A stretch of DNA of 64,000 nucleotides from Megaleporinus macrocephalus (GCA_021613375.1 CM038725.1:39666699-39730698); one strand, 5' to 3'; positions 39,819-50,400 are shown, numbered from the stretch's first letter. The notes: a model not told the origin generated them from the letters alone. Translations and numbers: made by a program.

Positions 39819-40100
39819 CACAACTACTACTACTACTACTACTACTAATAATAATAATAATAATACTACTACTACTAATAATAACAATAATAACAATAAT
39901 AATACTAATAATACTACTACTACTAATAATAATAATCAAACACCACTACTACTACTACTACTACTAATAATAATAAAAAAAATAAATAATAATAATACTA
40001 ATACTACTACTACTAATAATAATAATAATCAAACACCACTACTACTACTACTACTACTAATAATAATAATACTAATAATACTACTAATAATAATAATAAC

Positions 40101-40149
<49 letters not shown>

Positions 40150-40265
40150 CACCACTACTACTACTACTACTACTAATAATAATACTAATAATACTACTAC
40201 TAATAATAATAACAATAATAATAATAATAATAATAATAAAACACCACTACTACTACTAGCAATAC
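34870..40265. repeat. 5.4-kb ACT/AAT triplet-repeat array
   Basis: Runs of ACT alternate with runs of AAT, separated by AAAACACCACTACTACTA and CTAGCAATACTACT linkers in a loose unit of about 50-75 bp. 34870-35860 is degenerate; 39160-40250 is nearly pure ACT/AAT. A block marked by AATAAGACACC recurs at 36466 and 37117 (step 651 bp). Long false ORFs of Ser/Val/Leu/Ile runs on the minus strand come only from the repeat. Confidence 0.96.
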
Positions 40266-40654
40266 TAATAAGAAGAATGACGCTGTAGTGACCGCTGGTG
40301 TCCGGCAGGAGGCGCCGCAGGCCGGAGCTCCAGTGCGGCAGCAGCAAAGCTTCTCCTGCGAACCCCGCGCGCCGCTCCAGGTAAACAAACACCACCGCGC
40401 GCTGTTCCACCGACCTGGCGCGCGTCGCGCCTCCGCATCGGACCGCTCGAGCTCCGAGTTTTTATTATTTTAATTAAAATTGTTTTAAAGTTGAAAGAAA
40501 ACCGCTTTAACGGTAACGGCGTCGCCAAGGAGACCAGCCGGAGAGTGAGCGCGAGAGCCACGGGCCGCAAACCGAGCGAGCGGCGGAAAAACACTCGGAG
40601 TGACGGTTAGAAACACATTTACCTCAGAAATACCGACAACCGGGACTAAACCGG

Positions 40655-40702
40655 GAACAAACTGGGACTAAACCGGGACTAAACCGGGACTAAACCGGGA
40701 CT
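40655..40702. repeat. 11-bp repeat CCGGGACTAAA
   Basis: Four to five copies of CCGGGACTAAA, partly varied (CCGGGAACAAA, CTGGGACTAAA), inside the CpG-rich block. Confidence 0.9.
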
Positions 40703-40802
40703 ACACTCGGCGGGACACTTTTCTCCTCTCACACGTACCGATCTGCGTAACCCGGCTAGGCTAGGCTAGCGCTGTGCTAACGTCCAGCCATTCATAAACA
40801 GC

Positions 40803-40912
40803 GAGCTAACTGAGCTAACAGTGCTAACTGAGCTAACAGTGCTAACTGAGCTAACAGTGCTAACTGAGCTAACAGTGCTAACTGAGCTAACAGTGCTAAC
40901 TGAGCTAACTGA
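40803..40912. repeat. 18-bp repeat GCTAACTGAGCTAACAGT
   Basis: About six copies of GCTAACTGAGCTAACAGT, ending in GAGTTAGTTGGAGCT. The half-unit GAGCTAAC/GTGCTAAC repeats every 9 bp. It lies within the CpG-rich block. Confidence 0.93.
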
Positions 40913-41089
40913 GTTAGTTGGAGCTGGGTTCGTGTTTCCGGTCAGTTTAAACTCGGAATTCTCGGTGTTCCGTCTCTAAACTGCTCGGATTAGCTGCTCA
41001 GCTCCAGCACGGAGCTCACGTTAGCCTCTGCCTCCGACCCGTCCGACCCGTCCGCTCCACCTTAACCCGAGCGGCGGCCAGTGCGGCGG

Positions 41090-41180
41090 CCGGGCGCTGG
41101 GATAAAGCCCGCTGCTGGGTTTAAGGTGGACCGGGCGCTGGGATAAAGCCCGCTGCTGGGTTTAAGGTGGACCGGGCGCG
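41090..41180. repeat. 41-bp direct repeat in the CpG-rich block
   Basis: Two full copies (41090-41130, 41131-41171) and the start of a third at 41172. Each contains GGGCGCTGGGATAAAGCCCG and ends TTTAAGGTGGA. An inverted copy of TTAAGGTGGA (TCCACCTTAA) lies just upstream near 41055, so the region can fold into a hairpin. Confidence 0.92.
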
Positions 41181-41345
41181 CTGGAGCGGGTTAGCCGTTA
41201 GCGCTTTGTGTTGTGCTCGGTTTAAAGTCGGTGAAGTGGTGCTGAGCTCGAGTTTACGCGCTGGTTCAGTTCACACCCACAGTCCGCTCTAGTCCGAGCT
41301 CGCCCCGCGCGGCCAGCAGCTCACTTAGACCGGGCTGAAGTTTCG

Positions 41346-42044
41346 GGAGCTGTGAGTGGTACGGTGGGAGATGTGAGTGGTACGGTGGGAGATGTGAGTG
41401 GTACGGTGGGAGATGTGAGTGGTACGGTGGGAGATGTGAGTGGTACGGTGGGAGCTGTGAGTGGTACGGTGGGAGATGTGAGTGGTACGGTGGGAGCTGT
41501 GAGTGGTACGGTGGGAGATGTGAGTGGTACGGTGGGAGATGTGAGTGGTACGGTGGGAGATGTGAGTGGTACGGTGGGAGATGTGAGTGGTACGGTGGGA
41601 GCTGTGAGTGGTACGGTGGGAGCTGTGAGTGGTACGGTGGGAGATGTGAGTGGTACGGTGGGAGCTGTGAGTGGTACGGTGGGAGATGTGAGTGGTACGG
41701 TGGGAGATGTGAGTGGTACGGTGGGAGATGTGAGTGGTACGGTGGGAGCTGTGAGTGGTACGGTGGGAGCTGTGAGTGGTACGGTGGGAGATGTGAGTGG
41801 TACGGTGGGAGATGTGAGTGGTACGGTGGGAGATGTGAGTGGTACGGTGGGAGCTGTGAGTGGTACGGTGGGAGATGTGAGTGGTACGGTGGGAGATGTG
41901 AGTGGTACGGTGGGAGCTGTGAGTGGTACGGTGGGAGATGTGAGTGGTACGGTGGGAGATGTGAGTGGTACGGTGGGAGATGTGAGTGGTACGGTGGGAG
42001 CTGTGAGTGGTACGGTGGGAGCTGTGAGTGGTACGGTGGGAGCT
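41346..42044. repeat. 21-bp minisatellite with GTGAGT in each unit, 33 copies
   Basis: Thirty-three exact 21-bp steps; GTGAGT occurs at 41352 and every 21 bp to 42024. The unit is GTGAGTGGTACGGTGGGAG plus AT or CT, so there are two variants (GAT or GCT before GTGAGT). It is stop-free on both strands, giving false ORFs of about 240-280 residues. It begins where the CpG-rich block ends. Confidence 0.97.
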
Positions 42045-42196
42045 GATGTTGATCTGATGTTTACTGGAACATCTTCATAGTCCGAGTTTAAACTGACTGT
42101 GAGAAGTTTCAGTGTTGGAGACCCGCTGGTGCTGATACTGAGCAGCTGTTCAGTTTTATACATAAACAGAGAGTTTCAGAGCATGTGATCTGTTTA

Positions 42197-42450
42197 GTGG
42201 TGGTGATGATGTTTACAGTGGTGGTGATGATGTTTACAGTGGTGGTGATGGTGTTTACAGTGGTGGTGATGATGTTTACAGTGGTGGTGATGGTGTTTAC
42301 AGTGGTGGTGATGGTGTTTACAGTGGTGGTGATGGTGTTTACGGTGGTGGTGATGGTGTTTACAGTGGTGGTGTTAGTGTTTACGGTGGTGGTGGTGATG
42401 GTGTTTACAGTGGTGGTGATGGTGTGTACAGTGGTGGTGATGGTAACCAG
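42197..42450. repeat. 21-bp GTGGTGGTGATGGTGTTTAC array
   Basis: About twelve copies of a 21-bp unit (GTGGTGGTGATGGTGTTTAC plus A), with GATGAT variants at the left and a 3-bp insertion near 42390. 42045-42196 and 42451-42613 around it are unique with no gene. Confidence 0.95.
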
Positions 42451-42613
42451 GGGTCTCCATGGATGTTGATGGTAAAATGTGGAAGATCTGAAAATACTAG
42501 GTTTTCTTTGGGGACTATTTGAACCTCACAGCGTCCTGCATGTATCCCTCCACCATGAATGGAGTTTAAGACTGAGATCTTCTCTAAACTATCATAAACA
42601 GCGTCTCAGAAGC

Positions 42614-43609
42614 NNNNNNNNNNNNNNNNNNNNNNNNNNNNNNNNNNNNNNNNNNNNNNNNNNNNNNNNNNNNNNNNNNNNNNNNNNNNNNNNNNNNNNN
42701 NNNNNNNNNNNNNNNNNNNNNNNNNNNNNNNNNNNNNNNNNNNNNNNNNNNNNNNNNNNNNNNNNNNNNNNNNNNNNNNNNNNNNNNNNNNNNNNNNNNN
42801 NNNNNNNNNNNNNNNNNNNNNNNNNNNNNNNNNNNNNNNNNNNNNNNNNNNNNNNNNNNNNNNNNNNNNNNNNNNNNNNNNNNNNNNNNNNNNNNNNNNN
42901 NNNNNNNNNNNNNNNNNNNNNNNNNNNNNNNNNNNNNNNNNNNNNNNNNNNNNNNNNNNNNNNNNNNNNNNNNNNNNNNNNNNNNNNNNNNNNNNNNNNN
43001 NNNNNNNNNNNNNNNNNNNNNNNNNNNNNNNNNNNNNNNNNNNNNNNNNNNNNNNNNNNNNNNNNNNNNNNNNNNNNNNNNNNNNNNNNNNNNNNNNNNN
43101 NNNNNNNNNNNNNNNNNNNNNNNNNNNNNNNNNNNNNNNNNNNNNNNNNNNNNNNNNNNNNNNNNNNNNNNNNNNNNNNNNNNNNNNNNNNNNNNNNNNN
43201 NNNNNNNNNNNNNNNNNNNNNNNNNNNNNNNNNNNNNNNNNNNNNNNNNNNNNNNNNNNNNNNNNNNNNNNNNNNNNNNNNNNNNNNNNNNNNNNNNNNN
43301 NNNNNNNNNNNNNNNNNNNNNNNNNNNNNNNNNNNNNNNNNNNNNNNNNNNNNNNNNNNNNNNNNNNNNNNNNNNNNNNNNNNNNNNNNNNNNNNNNNNN
43401 NNNNNNNNNNNNNNNNNNNNNNNNNNNNNNNNNNNNNNNNNNNNNNNNNNNNNNNNNNNNNNNNNNNNNNNNNNNNNNNNNNNNNNNNNNNNNNNNNNNN
43501 NNNNNNNNNNNNNNNNNNNNNNNNNNNNNNNNNNNNNNNNNNNNNNNNNNNNNNNNNNNNNNNNNNNNNNNNNNNNNNNNNNNNNNNNNNNNNNNNNNNN
43601 NNNNNNNNN
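42614..43609. other. Assembly gap (996 N)
   Basis: A run of N. Any ORF crossing it is meaningless. An exon of a gene starting at the CpG-rich block could be hidden here. Confidence 0.99.
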
Positions 43610-43636
43610 GCTATACTCTAACTGTATTCCTAACTA

Positions 43637-43867
43637 TACTCCAGCTCTGCTTCAGGTTTACTCCAGCTCTACATCCAGCTCTACTCCAACTGTACCCTCA
43701 GCGATACTCCAACTCTGTTTGGCTGTACTCCAGCATTGCTTTAGCTCTGCTCCAGCTCTACTCCAGCTCTGCTCCAGCTCTACTCCAGCTCTACTCCAGC
43801 TCTGCTCCAGCTCTGCTCCAGCTCTACTCCAGCTCTACTCCAGCTCTGCTCCAGCTCTACTCCAGCT
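43637..43867. repeat. 12-bp CTCCAGCTCTAC/CTCCAGCTCTGC array
   Basis: About nineteen units of CTCCAGCTCT followed by AC or GC. The first few units, next to the gap, are degenerate. Confidence 0.93.
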
Positions 43868-44011
43868 GAGATTCCATCAGAATTAGTCCAGGACGTGTTT
43901 GGTGTTGAACTTCTTTAGTGTTGGTACTGCACGGTCTCCAGTTACTCCAGTTTCAGTCTCGTTCCTCAAACCCTGCAGAGATGTTCCATCTGGATGGAGC
44001 CCCACAGCGTG

Positions 44012-45452
44012 TGTCCTCAGGAAAGTGTGTGTCCGCAGGAGAGTGTGTGTCCTCAGGAGAGTGTGTGTGTCCTCAGGAGAGAGTGTGTGTCCTCAGGAGA
44101 GTGTGTGTGTCCTCAGGAGAGTGTGTGTGTTCTCAGGAGAGAGTGTGTGTCCTCAGGAGAGTGTGTGTGTCCTCAGGAGAGTGTGTGTCCTCTGGGGAGT
44201 GTGTGTGTGGGTCCTCAGGAGAGTGTGTGTGTCCTCAGGAGAGTGTGTGTCCTCAGGAGAGTGTGTGGGTCCTCAGGAGAGTGTGTGTGTCCTCAGGAGA
44301 GTGTGTGTGTGGGTCCTCAGGAGAGTGTGTGTGTCCTCAGGAAAGTGTGTGTCCTCAGGAGAGTGTGTGGGTCCTCAGGAGAGTGTGTGTCCTCAGGAGA
44401 GTGTGTGGGTCCTCAGGAGAGTGTGGGTCCTCAGGAGAGTGTGTGTCCTCAGGAGAGTGTGTGTCCTCAGGAGAGTGTGTGGGTCCTCAGGAGAGTGTGT
44501 GTGTGGGTCCTCAGGAGAGTGTGTGTGTCCTCAGGAAAGTGTGTGTCCTCAGGAGAGTGTGTGGGTCCTCAGGAGAGTGTGTAGGTCCTCAGGAAAGTGT
44601 GTGTCCTCAGGAGAGTGTGTGTGTCCTCAGGAAAGTGTGTGTCCTCAGGAGAGTGTGTAGGTCCTCAGGAGAGTGTGTGTCCTCAGGAGAGTGTGTGGGT
44701 CCTCAGGAGAGTGTGTGTCCTCAGGAGAGTGTGTGTCCTCAGGAGAGTGTGTGGGTCCTCAGGAGAGTATGTGGGTCCTCAGGAGAGTGTGGGTCCTCAG
44801 GAGAGTGTGTGTGTTCTCAGGAGAGTGTGTGTCCTCAGGAGAGTGTGTGTGTTCTCAGGAGAGTGTGTGTCCTCAGGAGAGTGTGTGGGTCCTCAGGAGA
44901 GTGTGGGTCCTCAGGAAAGTGTGTGTCCTCAGGAGAGTGTGTGTCCTCAGGAGAGTGTGTGGGTCCTCAGGAGAGTGTGTGTGTTCTCAGGAGAGTGTGT
45001 GTGTTCTCAGGAGAGTGTGTGTCCTCAGGAGAGTGTGTGGGTCCTCAGGAGAGTGTGGGTCCTCAGGAAAGTGTGTGTCCTCAGGAGAGTGTGTGTCCTC
45101 AGGAGAGTGTGTGGGTCCTCAGGAGAGTGTGGGTCCTCAGGAGAGTGTGTGTGTTCTCAGGAGAGTGTGTGTCCTCAGGAGAGTGTGTGGGTCCTCAGGA
45201 GAGTGTGGGTCCTCAGGAGAGTGTGTGTGTTCTCAGGAGAGTGTGTGTCCTCAGGAGAGTGTGGGTCCTCAGGAGAGTGTGGGTCCTCAGGAGAGTGTGT
45301 GTGTTCTCAGGAGAGTGTGGGTCCTCAGGAGAGTGTGGGTCCTCAGGAGAGTGTGTGTGTTCTCAGGAGAGTGTGTGTCCTCAGGAGAGTGTGTGTCCTC
45401 AGGAGAGTGTGGGTCCTCAGGAGAGTGTGTGTGTTCTCAGGAGAGTGTGTGT
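44012..45452. repeat. TCCTCAGGAGAGTGTGTG minisatellite
   Basis: About 1.4 kb of units GTCCTCAGGAGAGTGTGTGT, in lengths of about 16-22 bp set by the number of GT steps, with GTTCTCAGG and AGGAAAG variants. Higher-order patterns recur (GTGTGGGTCC and GTGTGTTCTC blocks alternate in the right half). Mixed unit lengths scatter it over all frames, giving several false Cys/Ser-rich ORFs. It abuts the stop codon of the minus-strand ORF at 45459. Confidence 0.95.
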
Positions 45453-45458
45453 GGTGTA

Positions 45459-45686
45459 TCAGAAGTTGAGGAAGGCCCAGACCGACAAGTCGTCCGCCCA
45501 CAGCGCCCCCAGCAGGCGCACACAGACGTTGCGGTCCTCCAGCAGGCTCTGCAGCTGTCCCAGCAGGTCCAGACTCAGGTTCTCCAGCAGTCTCAGACAG
45601 ACCTCCCACTGCTGCACCTGCTCCAGCAGCCCCTCCGCACCGTCCCCCCACACCGAGCCCAGCACGCTCTCCGTCCAGTCCTGCAT
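45459..45686 (-). CDS. Unidentified short ORF, leucine-rich helical protein or exon
   Basis: The ORF has 75 codons from ATG at 45686 to TGA at 45459. The product begins MQDWTESVLGSVWGDGAEG and continues as an amphipathic, leucine-rich stretch (LLEQVQQWEVCLRLLENLS and LLGQLQSLLEDRNVCVRLLG), ending VWAFLNF. Codon use (CTG, GAG, CAG, GTG, GAC) is typical of fish coding DNA, and the opposite-strand reading is an unnatural Gln-rich shadow. It could be a small single-exon protein, since a CCAAT box lies 82 bp upstream. It could also be a terminal exon using ATGCAG|GACTGG, though that acceptor lacks a pyrimidine tract. I do not recognise the family and assign no function. The 1.4-kb minisatellite starts right after the stop. 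Confidence 0.45.
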   Translation of the reverse strand: MQDWTESVLGSVWGDGAEGLLEQVQQWEVCLRLLENLSLDLLGQLQSLLEDRNVCVRLLGALWADDLSVWAFLNF

Positions 45687-45767
45687 CGCGCCGGTCAGTC
45701 GTCAGCGGCACACGGGAGCCGCGGCCCTCGTCACCTCCTCGCCACGGAGATTAAACCGTGCGCTCTG

Positions 45768-45772
45768 ATTGG
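45768..45772 (-). promoter_or_regulatory. CCAAT box upstream of the minus-strand ORF
   Basis: ATTGG on the + strand, within CTGATTGGTGG, reads CCACCAATCAG on the minus strand. It lies 82 bp before the ATG at 45686 in a GC-rich stretch, a normal place for a CCAAT box. No TATA box is seen. Confidence 0.35.
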
Positions 45773-45839
45773 TGGACGATCGGCACAGCAGGTGTTTAAG
45801 AGGCTCAGCGAGCACACGCACCGTCAGCTTTGATCTTCA

Positions 45840-46342
45840 CCTGCTTACAGAGAACATACAGCCTGCAGAGTAAACAACAGCAAACATCAAAGACACGCAC
45901 ACCTGCTAATAAAAACATTACTAATCATTAATAAACAACTGAGTATAAAAATAAACAAACTCAGAGCACCAGCAGTAACAGGTATCAAAGTACCTCAGGA
46001 GTATTCATGAGTATTAGTATTCATTAGTACTGAACTTCTCTCTGGACCATTCAGAACAGCAGGACGTTCTGTCGGACCCTCAGAGAGGTTCTACACGGGG
46101 TTCTAAGAGACTCTGGTTTGATCCTCTAGAGAACTTCGTACTGACTGAACTGATCCAGGAGCTCCTCGACCCGCCAGCCTGGACCAACACGCTGTTTATT
46201 TCAGTCCAGCAGCGGAACCAATACAACAGACCAGAACCACAGACACGGAACCCGGAGGAACCGTAAACTCAGAGTATCAAGAACTTCCTACCGTTTCTGT
46301 ACGTGCTACATCAATCTCCACCTCGCTCATGCTGCATGGTAC
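45840..46342. other. Unique intergenic sequence
   Basis: No repeat array and no clear gene. On the minus strand about 46133-46189 gives a short coding-like run (GWRVEELLDQFSQYEVL then stop), too short to call. Confidence 0.5.
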
Positions 46343-46551
46343 GGAGATGGGCGGAGCTTCGCTCTGTCCGTCCTCTGAAAGCTTACGGAGATGGGCGGAG
46401 CTTCTGTCTGTCCGTCCTCTGAAAGCTTATGGAGATGGGCGGAGCTTCTGTCTGTCTGTCCTCTGAAAGCTTATGGAGATGGGCGGAGCTTCTGTCTGTC
46501 CGTCCTCTGAAAGCTTACGGAGATGGGCGGGGCTTCTGTCTGTCTGTCTTC
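46343..46551. repeat. 44-bp tandem repeat with a GC box, five copies
   Basis: Units start at 46343, 46387, 46431, 46475 and 46519. Each holds GGAGATGGGCGGAGCTTC (the last copy has GGGGCTTC) and most hold CCTCTGAAAGCTTA with a HindIII site. GGGCGG is the Sp1/KLF core. The array is about 0.7 kb upstream of the minus-strand ORF. The false 68-residue ORF through it is not a gene. Confidence 0.93.
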
Positions 46552-46857
46552 TTAGGGGTCAGTGTAGCTGATAGAAACATGGCGACCGTTATACATACAC
46601 GACCAATCAGAAATCTCCATCACATCCAGATTTGAACACCTGTATGATCCATTCCTGGAACACAGATCCCGTTCATCCACCCTCGTCATGTTAATGTCAT
46701 AAACCTCAGACTCTGCGCTGCCTCTAGTGGACGTATTACTGAACATGCACGCGTAAGGACGCGTATTTATTTACATTCAGACTAACGGTAACGCAGTTCA
46801 GCCAGTCCTGCAGAGTATCACAGAGTATCAAACGCTACATTAAATATAAATACTTAC

Positions 46858-46889
<32 letters not shown>

Positions 46890-46943
46890 TATAATAGTGA
46901 GAATAGGTATCAGCACTGGCTCTTGTTTATAGCAGTGTTTGAG

Positions 46944-46986
<43 letters not shown>

Positions 46987-47436
46987 GATTATGTATTTGT
47001 ATGTACCTGTACATAATAACAATGTCCTGTATGTATTATACGTATGGAATTATCTCACATTAATAATAGTGTAGATAGACAGTATATATGTATAGATGTT
47101 CTGGGTACTCCTATCATATTAGTGCAGTTACACTGAGCCGCCACCAGGTGGAGTCATACACCTGAATTTGCTCTTACAGAGGAGCTGTGATCTACACCTG
47201 AACACTCAGCCCACTCTGTCTATACAGTAAACCTTGAACAGTTTCTTTTTAAAACTGATCAAAGTGGTTTGATGTAGTTCAGTAAAGCACAATGGGCGGT
47301 GCTTCTCAGCATTCTTCGAGGACTCATTGATGAATCTTAGCTTTTATTGATTTATTGATTATTTATATTCTCATTTTTTTTTGGAGCAGTCAGTTACAAA
47401 ATATTTAAACAGTCACCCAAACAAGTTTAGGTTGTA
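46552..47436. other. Unique spacer with two AAT microsatellites and CTCF-like motifs
   Basis: AAT tracts lie at about 46858-46890 and 46947-46984. GCTGCCTCTAGTGG near 46719 and GCCGCCACCAGGTGGAG near 47138 resemble CTCF cores. No gene is seen on either strand. Confidence 0.5.
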
Positions 47437-50400
47437 ATTACTAGTAGTATTCTATAGTAAATTCATTATTTAGTAGAAGATTTAGTTTTCAATAGTAAAC
47501 TCTTTATTCAATAGTAAAGTTAGTATTCTATAGTAAACTCATTATTCAGTAGTAGAGTTAGTATTCTATAATAAACTCATTATTTAGTAGTAAAGTTAGT
47601 ATTCTATAGTGAACTCATTATTTAGTAGTAGAGTTAGTATTCTATAGTAAACTCATTATTCAGTAGTAAAGTTAGTATTCTATAGTAAACTCATTATTCA
47701 GTAGTAGAGTTGGTATTCTATAATAAACTCATTATTTAGTAGTAGAGTTAGTATTCTATAGTAAACTCATTATTTAGTAGTAGAGTTAGTATTCAATAGT
47801 AAACTCATTATTCAATAGTAAAGTTAGTATTCTATAGTAAACTCATTATTCAGTAGTAAAGTTAGTAGTCAAAAGTAAACTCATTATTCAGTAGTAAAGT
47901 TAGTATTCTATACTGAACTCATTATTCAGTAGTAAAGTTAGTATTCTATAGTAAACTCATTATTCAATAGTAAAGTTAGTATTATATAGTGAACTCATTA
48001 TTCAGTAGTAAAGTTAGTATTCTATAGTAAACTCATTATTCAGTAGTAGAGTTAGTGTTCTATAGTAAACTCATTATTCAGTAGTAGAGTTAGTATTCAA
48101 AAGAGTAAACTCATTATTTAGTAGTAGAGTCAGTATTCTATAGTAAACTCATTATTCAGAAGTAAAGTTAGTATTCTGTAGTAAACTCATTATTCAATAG
48201 TAAAGCTATTATTCTATAGTAAACTCATTATTCAATAGTAAAGCTATTATTCTATAGTAAACTCATTATTCAATAGTAAAGTTAGTATTCAATAGTAAAC
48301 CAATTATTCAGTACTGTAGTTAGTATTCTATAGTAAACTCATTATTCAGTATTAAAGTAGTACTCTATAGTAAAGTCATTATTTAGAAGTAGAGTAAGTA
48401 TTCTATAGTAAACTCATTATTTAGTAGTAGAGTTAGTATTCTATAGTAAACTCATTATTCAGTAGTAAAGTTATTATTCTATAGTAAACTCATTATTCAG
48501 TAGTAAAGTTAGTATTCTATAGTAAACTCATTCAGTAGTAGAGTTAGTATTCTATAGTAAACTCATTATTTAGTAGTAGAGTTAGTATTCTATAGTAAAC
48601 TCATTCAGTAGTAGAGTTAGTATTCTATAGTAAACTCATTATTTAGTAGTAGAGTTCGTATTCTATGGTAAACTCATTATTCAGTAGTAAAGTTAGTATT
48701 CTATAGTGAATTTATAATTCAGTAGTAAAGTTAATATTCTATAGTAAACTCATTATTCAGTGGTAGAGTTAGTAGTCTATAGTAAACTCATTATTCAGTA
48801 GTAAAGTTAGTATTTAAAAGTAAATTCATTATTCAGTGGTAGAGTTAGTATTCTATAGTGAACTCATTATTCAGTACTAAAGTTAGTATTCTATAGTAAA
48901 CTCATTAATAAATAGTAAAGTTAGTATTTAAAAGTAAACTCATTATTCAGTGGTATAGTTAGTATTATATAATAAACTCATTATTCAGTAGTAGAGTTAG
49001 TATTCTATAGTAAACTCATTATTTAGTAGTAAAGTTAGTATTTAAGAGTAAACTCATTATTTAGTAGTAGAGTCAGTATTCTATAGTAAACTCATTATTC
49101 AGTAGTAAAGTTAGTATTCTGTAGTAAACTCATTATTCAATAGTAAAGCTATTATTCTATAGTAAACTCATTATTTAGTAGTAGAGTTAGTATTCAATAG
49201 TAAACTAATTATTCAGTACTAAAGTTAGTATTCTATAGTAAACTCATTATTCAATAGTAAAGTTAGTATTCAATATTAAACCAATTATTCAGTACTGTAG
49301 TTAGTATTCTATAGTAAACTCATTATTCAGTAGTAGAGTTAGTATTCTGTAGTAAGCTCATTATTCAGTATTAAAGTTAGTACTCTATAGTAAACTCATT
49401 ATTTAGAAGTAGAGTAAGTATTCTATAGTAAACTCATTATTTAGTAGTAGAGTTAGTATTCTATAGTAAACTCATTATTCAGTAGTAAAGTTATTATTCT
49501 ATAGTTAACTCATTATTCAGTAGTAAAGTTAGTATTCTATAGTTAACTCATTATTTAGTAGTAGAGTTAGTATTCTATAGTAAACTCATTATTTAGTAGT
49601 AGAGTTAGTGTTCTATAGTAAACTCATTCAGTAGTAGAGTTAGTATTCTATGGTAAACTCATTATTCAGTAGTAAAGTTAGTATTCTATAGTGAATTCAT
49701 TATTCAGTAGTAAAGTTAATATTCTATAGAAAACTCAATATTCAGTGGTAGAGTTAGTAGTCTATAGTAAACTCATTATTCAGTAGTAAAGTTAGTATTT
49801 AAAAGTAAATTCATTATTCAGTGGTAGAGTTAGTATTCTATAGTGAACTAATTATTCAGTAATAAAGTTAGTATTCTATAGTGAACTCATTATTCAGTAG
49901 TAAAGTTAGTATTCTATAGTGAACTCATTCAGTAGTAAAGTTAGTATTCTATAGTGAACTCATTATACAGTAGTAAAGTTAGTATTCTATAGTAAACTCC
50001 TTATTCAATAGTAAAGTTTGTATTCTATAGTAAACTCATTATTCAGTAGTAGAATTAGTATTCTATAGTGAACTCATTATTCAGTAGTAAAGTTAGTATT
50101 CTATAGGAAACTCATTATTCAGTAGTAAAGTTAGTATTCTATAGTAAACTCATTATTCAGTAGTAGAATTAGTATTCTATAGTAAACTCATTATTCAGTA
50201 GTAGAGTTAGTATTCTATAGTGAACTCATTCAGTAGTAAAGTTAGTATTCTATAGTGAACTCATTATTCAGTAGTAGAGTTAGTATTCTATGGTAAACTC
50301 ATTATTCAGTGGTAGAGTTCGTATTCTATAGTGAACTCATTATTCAGTAGTAAAGTTATTATTCTATAGTGAACTCATTATTCAGTAGTAAAGTTAATAT

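Larger units (their letters stand above)
40266..41340. promoter_or_regulatory. CpG-rich block, candidate promoter or first exon
   Basis: An abrupt change from AT-rich repeat to GC-rich, CpG-dense sequence (for example GGCGCGCGTCGCGCCTCCGC near 40420). A good donor-like CAG|GTAAAC on the + strand at 40378-40383 could end a 5' exon. On the minus strand 40265-40410 is open and reads plausibly (VFVYLERRAGFAGEALLLPH), but with no ATG in frame nearby. Later parts hold short tandem repeats. I cannot say which gene it would serve; none of its exons is recognised. Confidence 0.5.

Noticed and set aside
42479..43621. 380-codon ORF across N
   Set aside because: Most of it is assembly gap.
43899..45833. 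Very long Cys/Ser/Glu ORFs (up to 616 codons)
   Set aside because: Produced by the TCCTCAGGAGAGTGTGTG repeat in all three forward frames; the 3' part is the antisense of the better minus-strand ORF.
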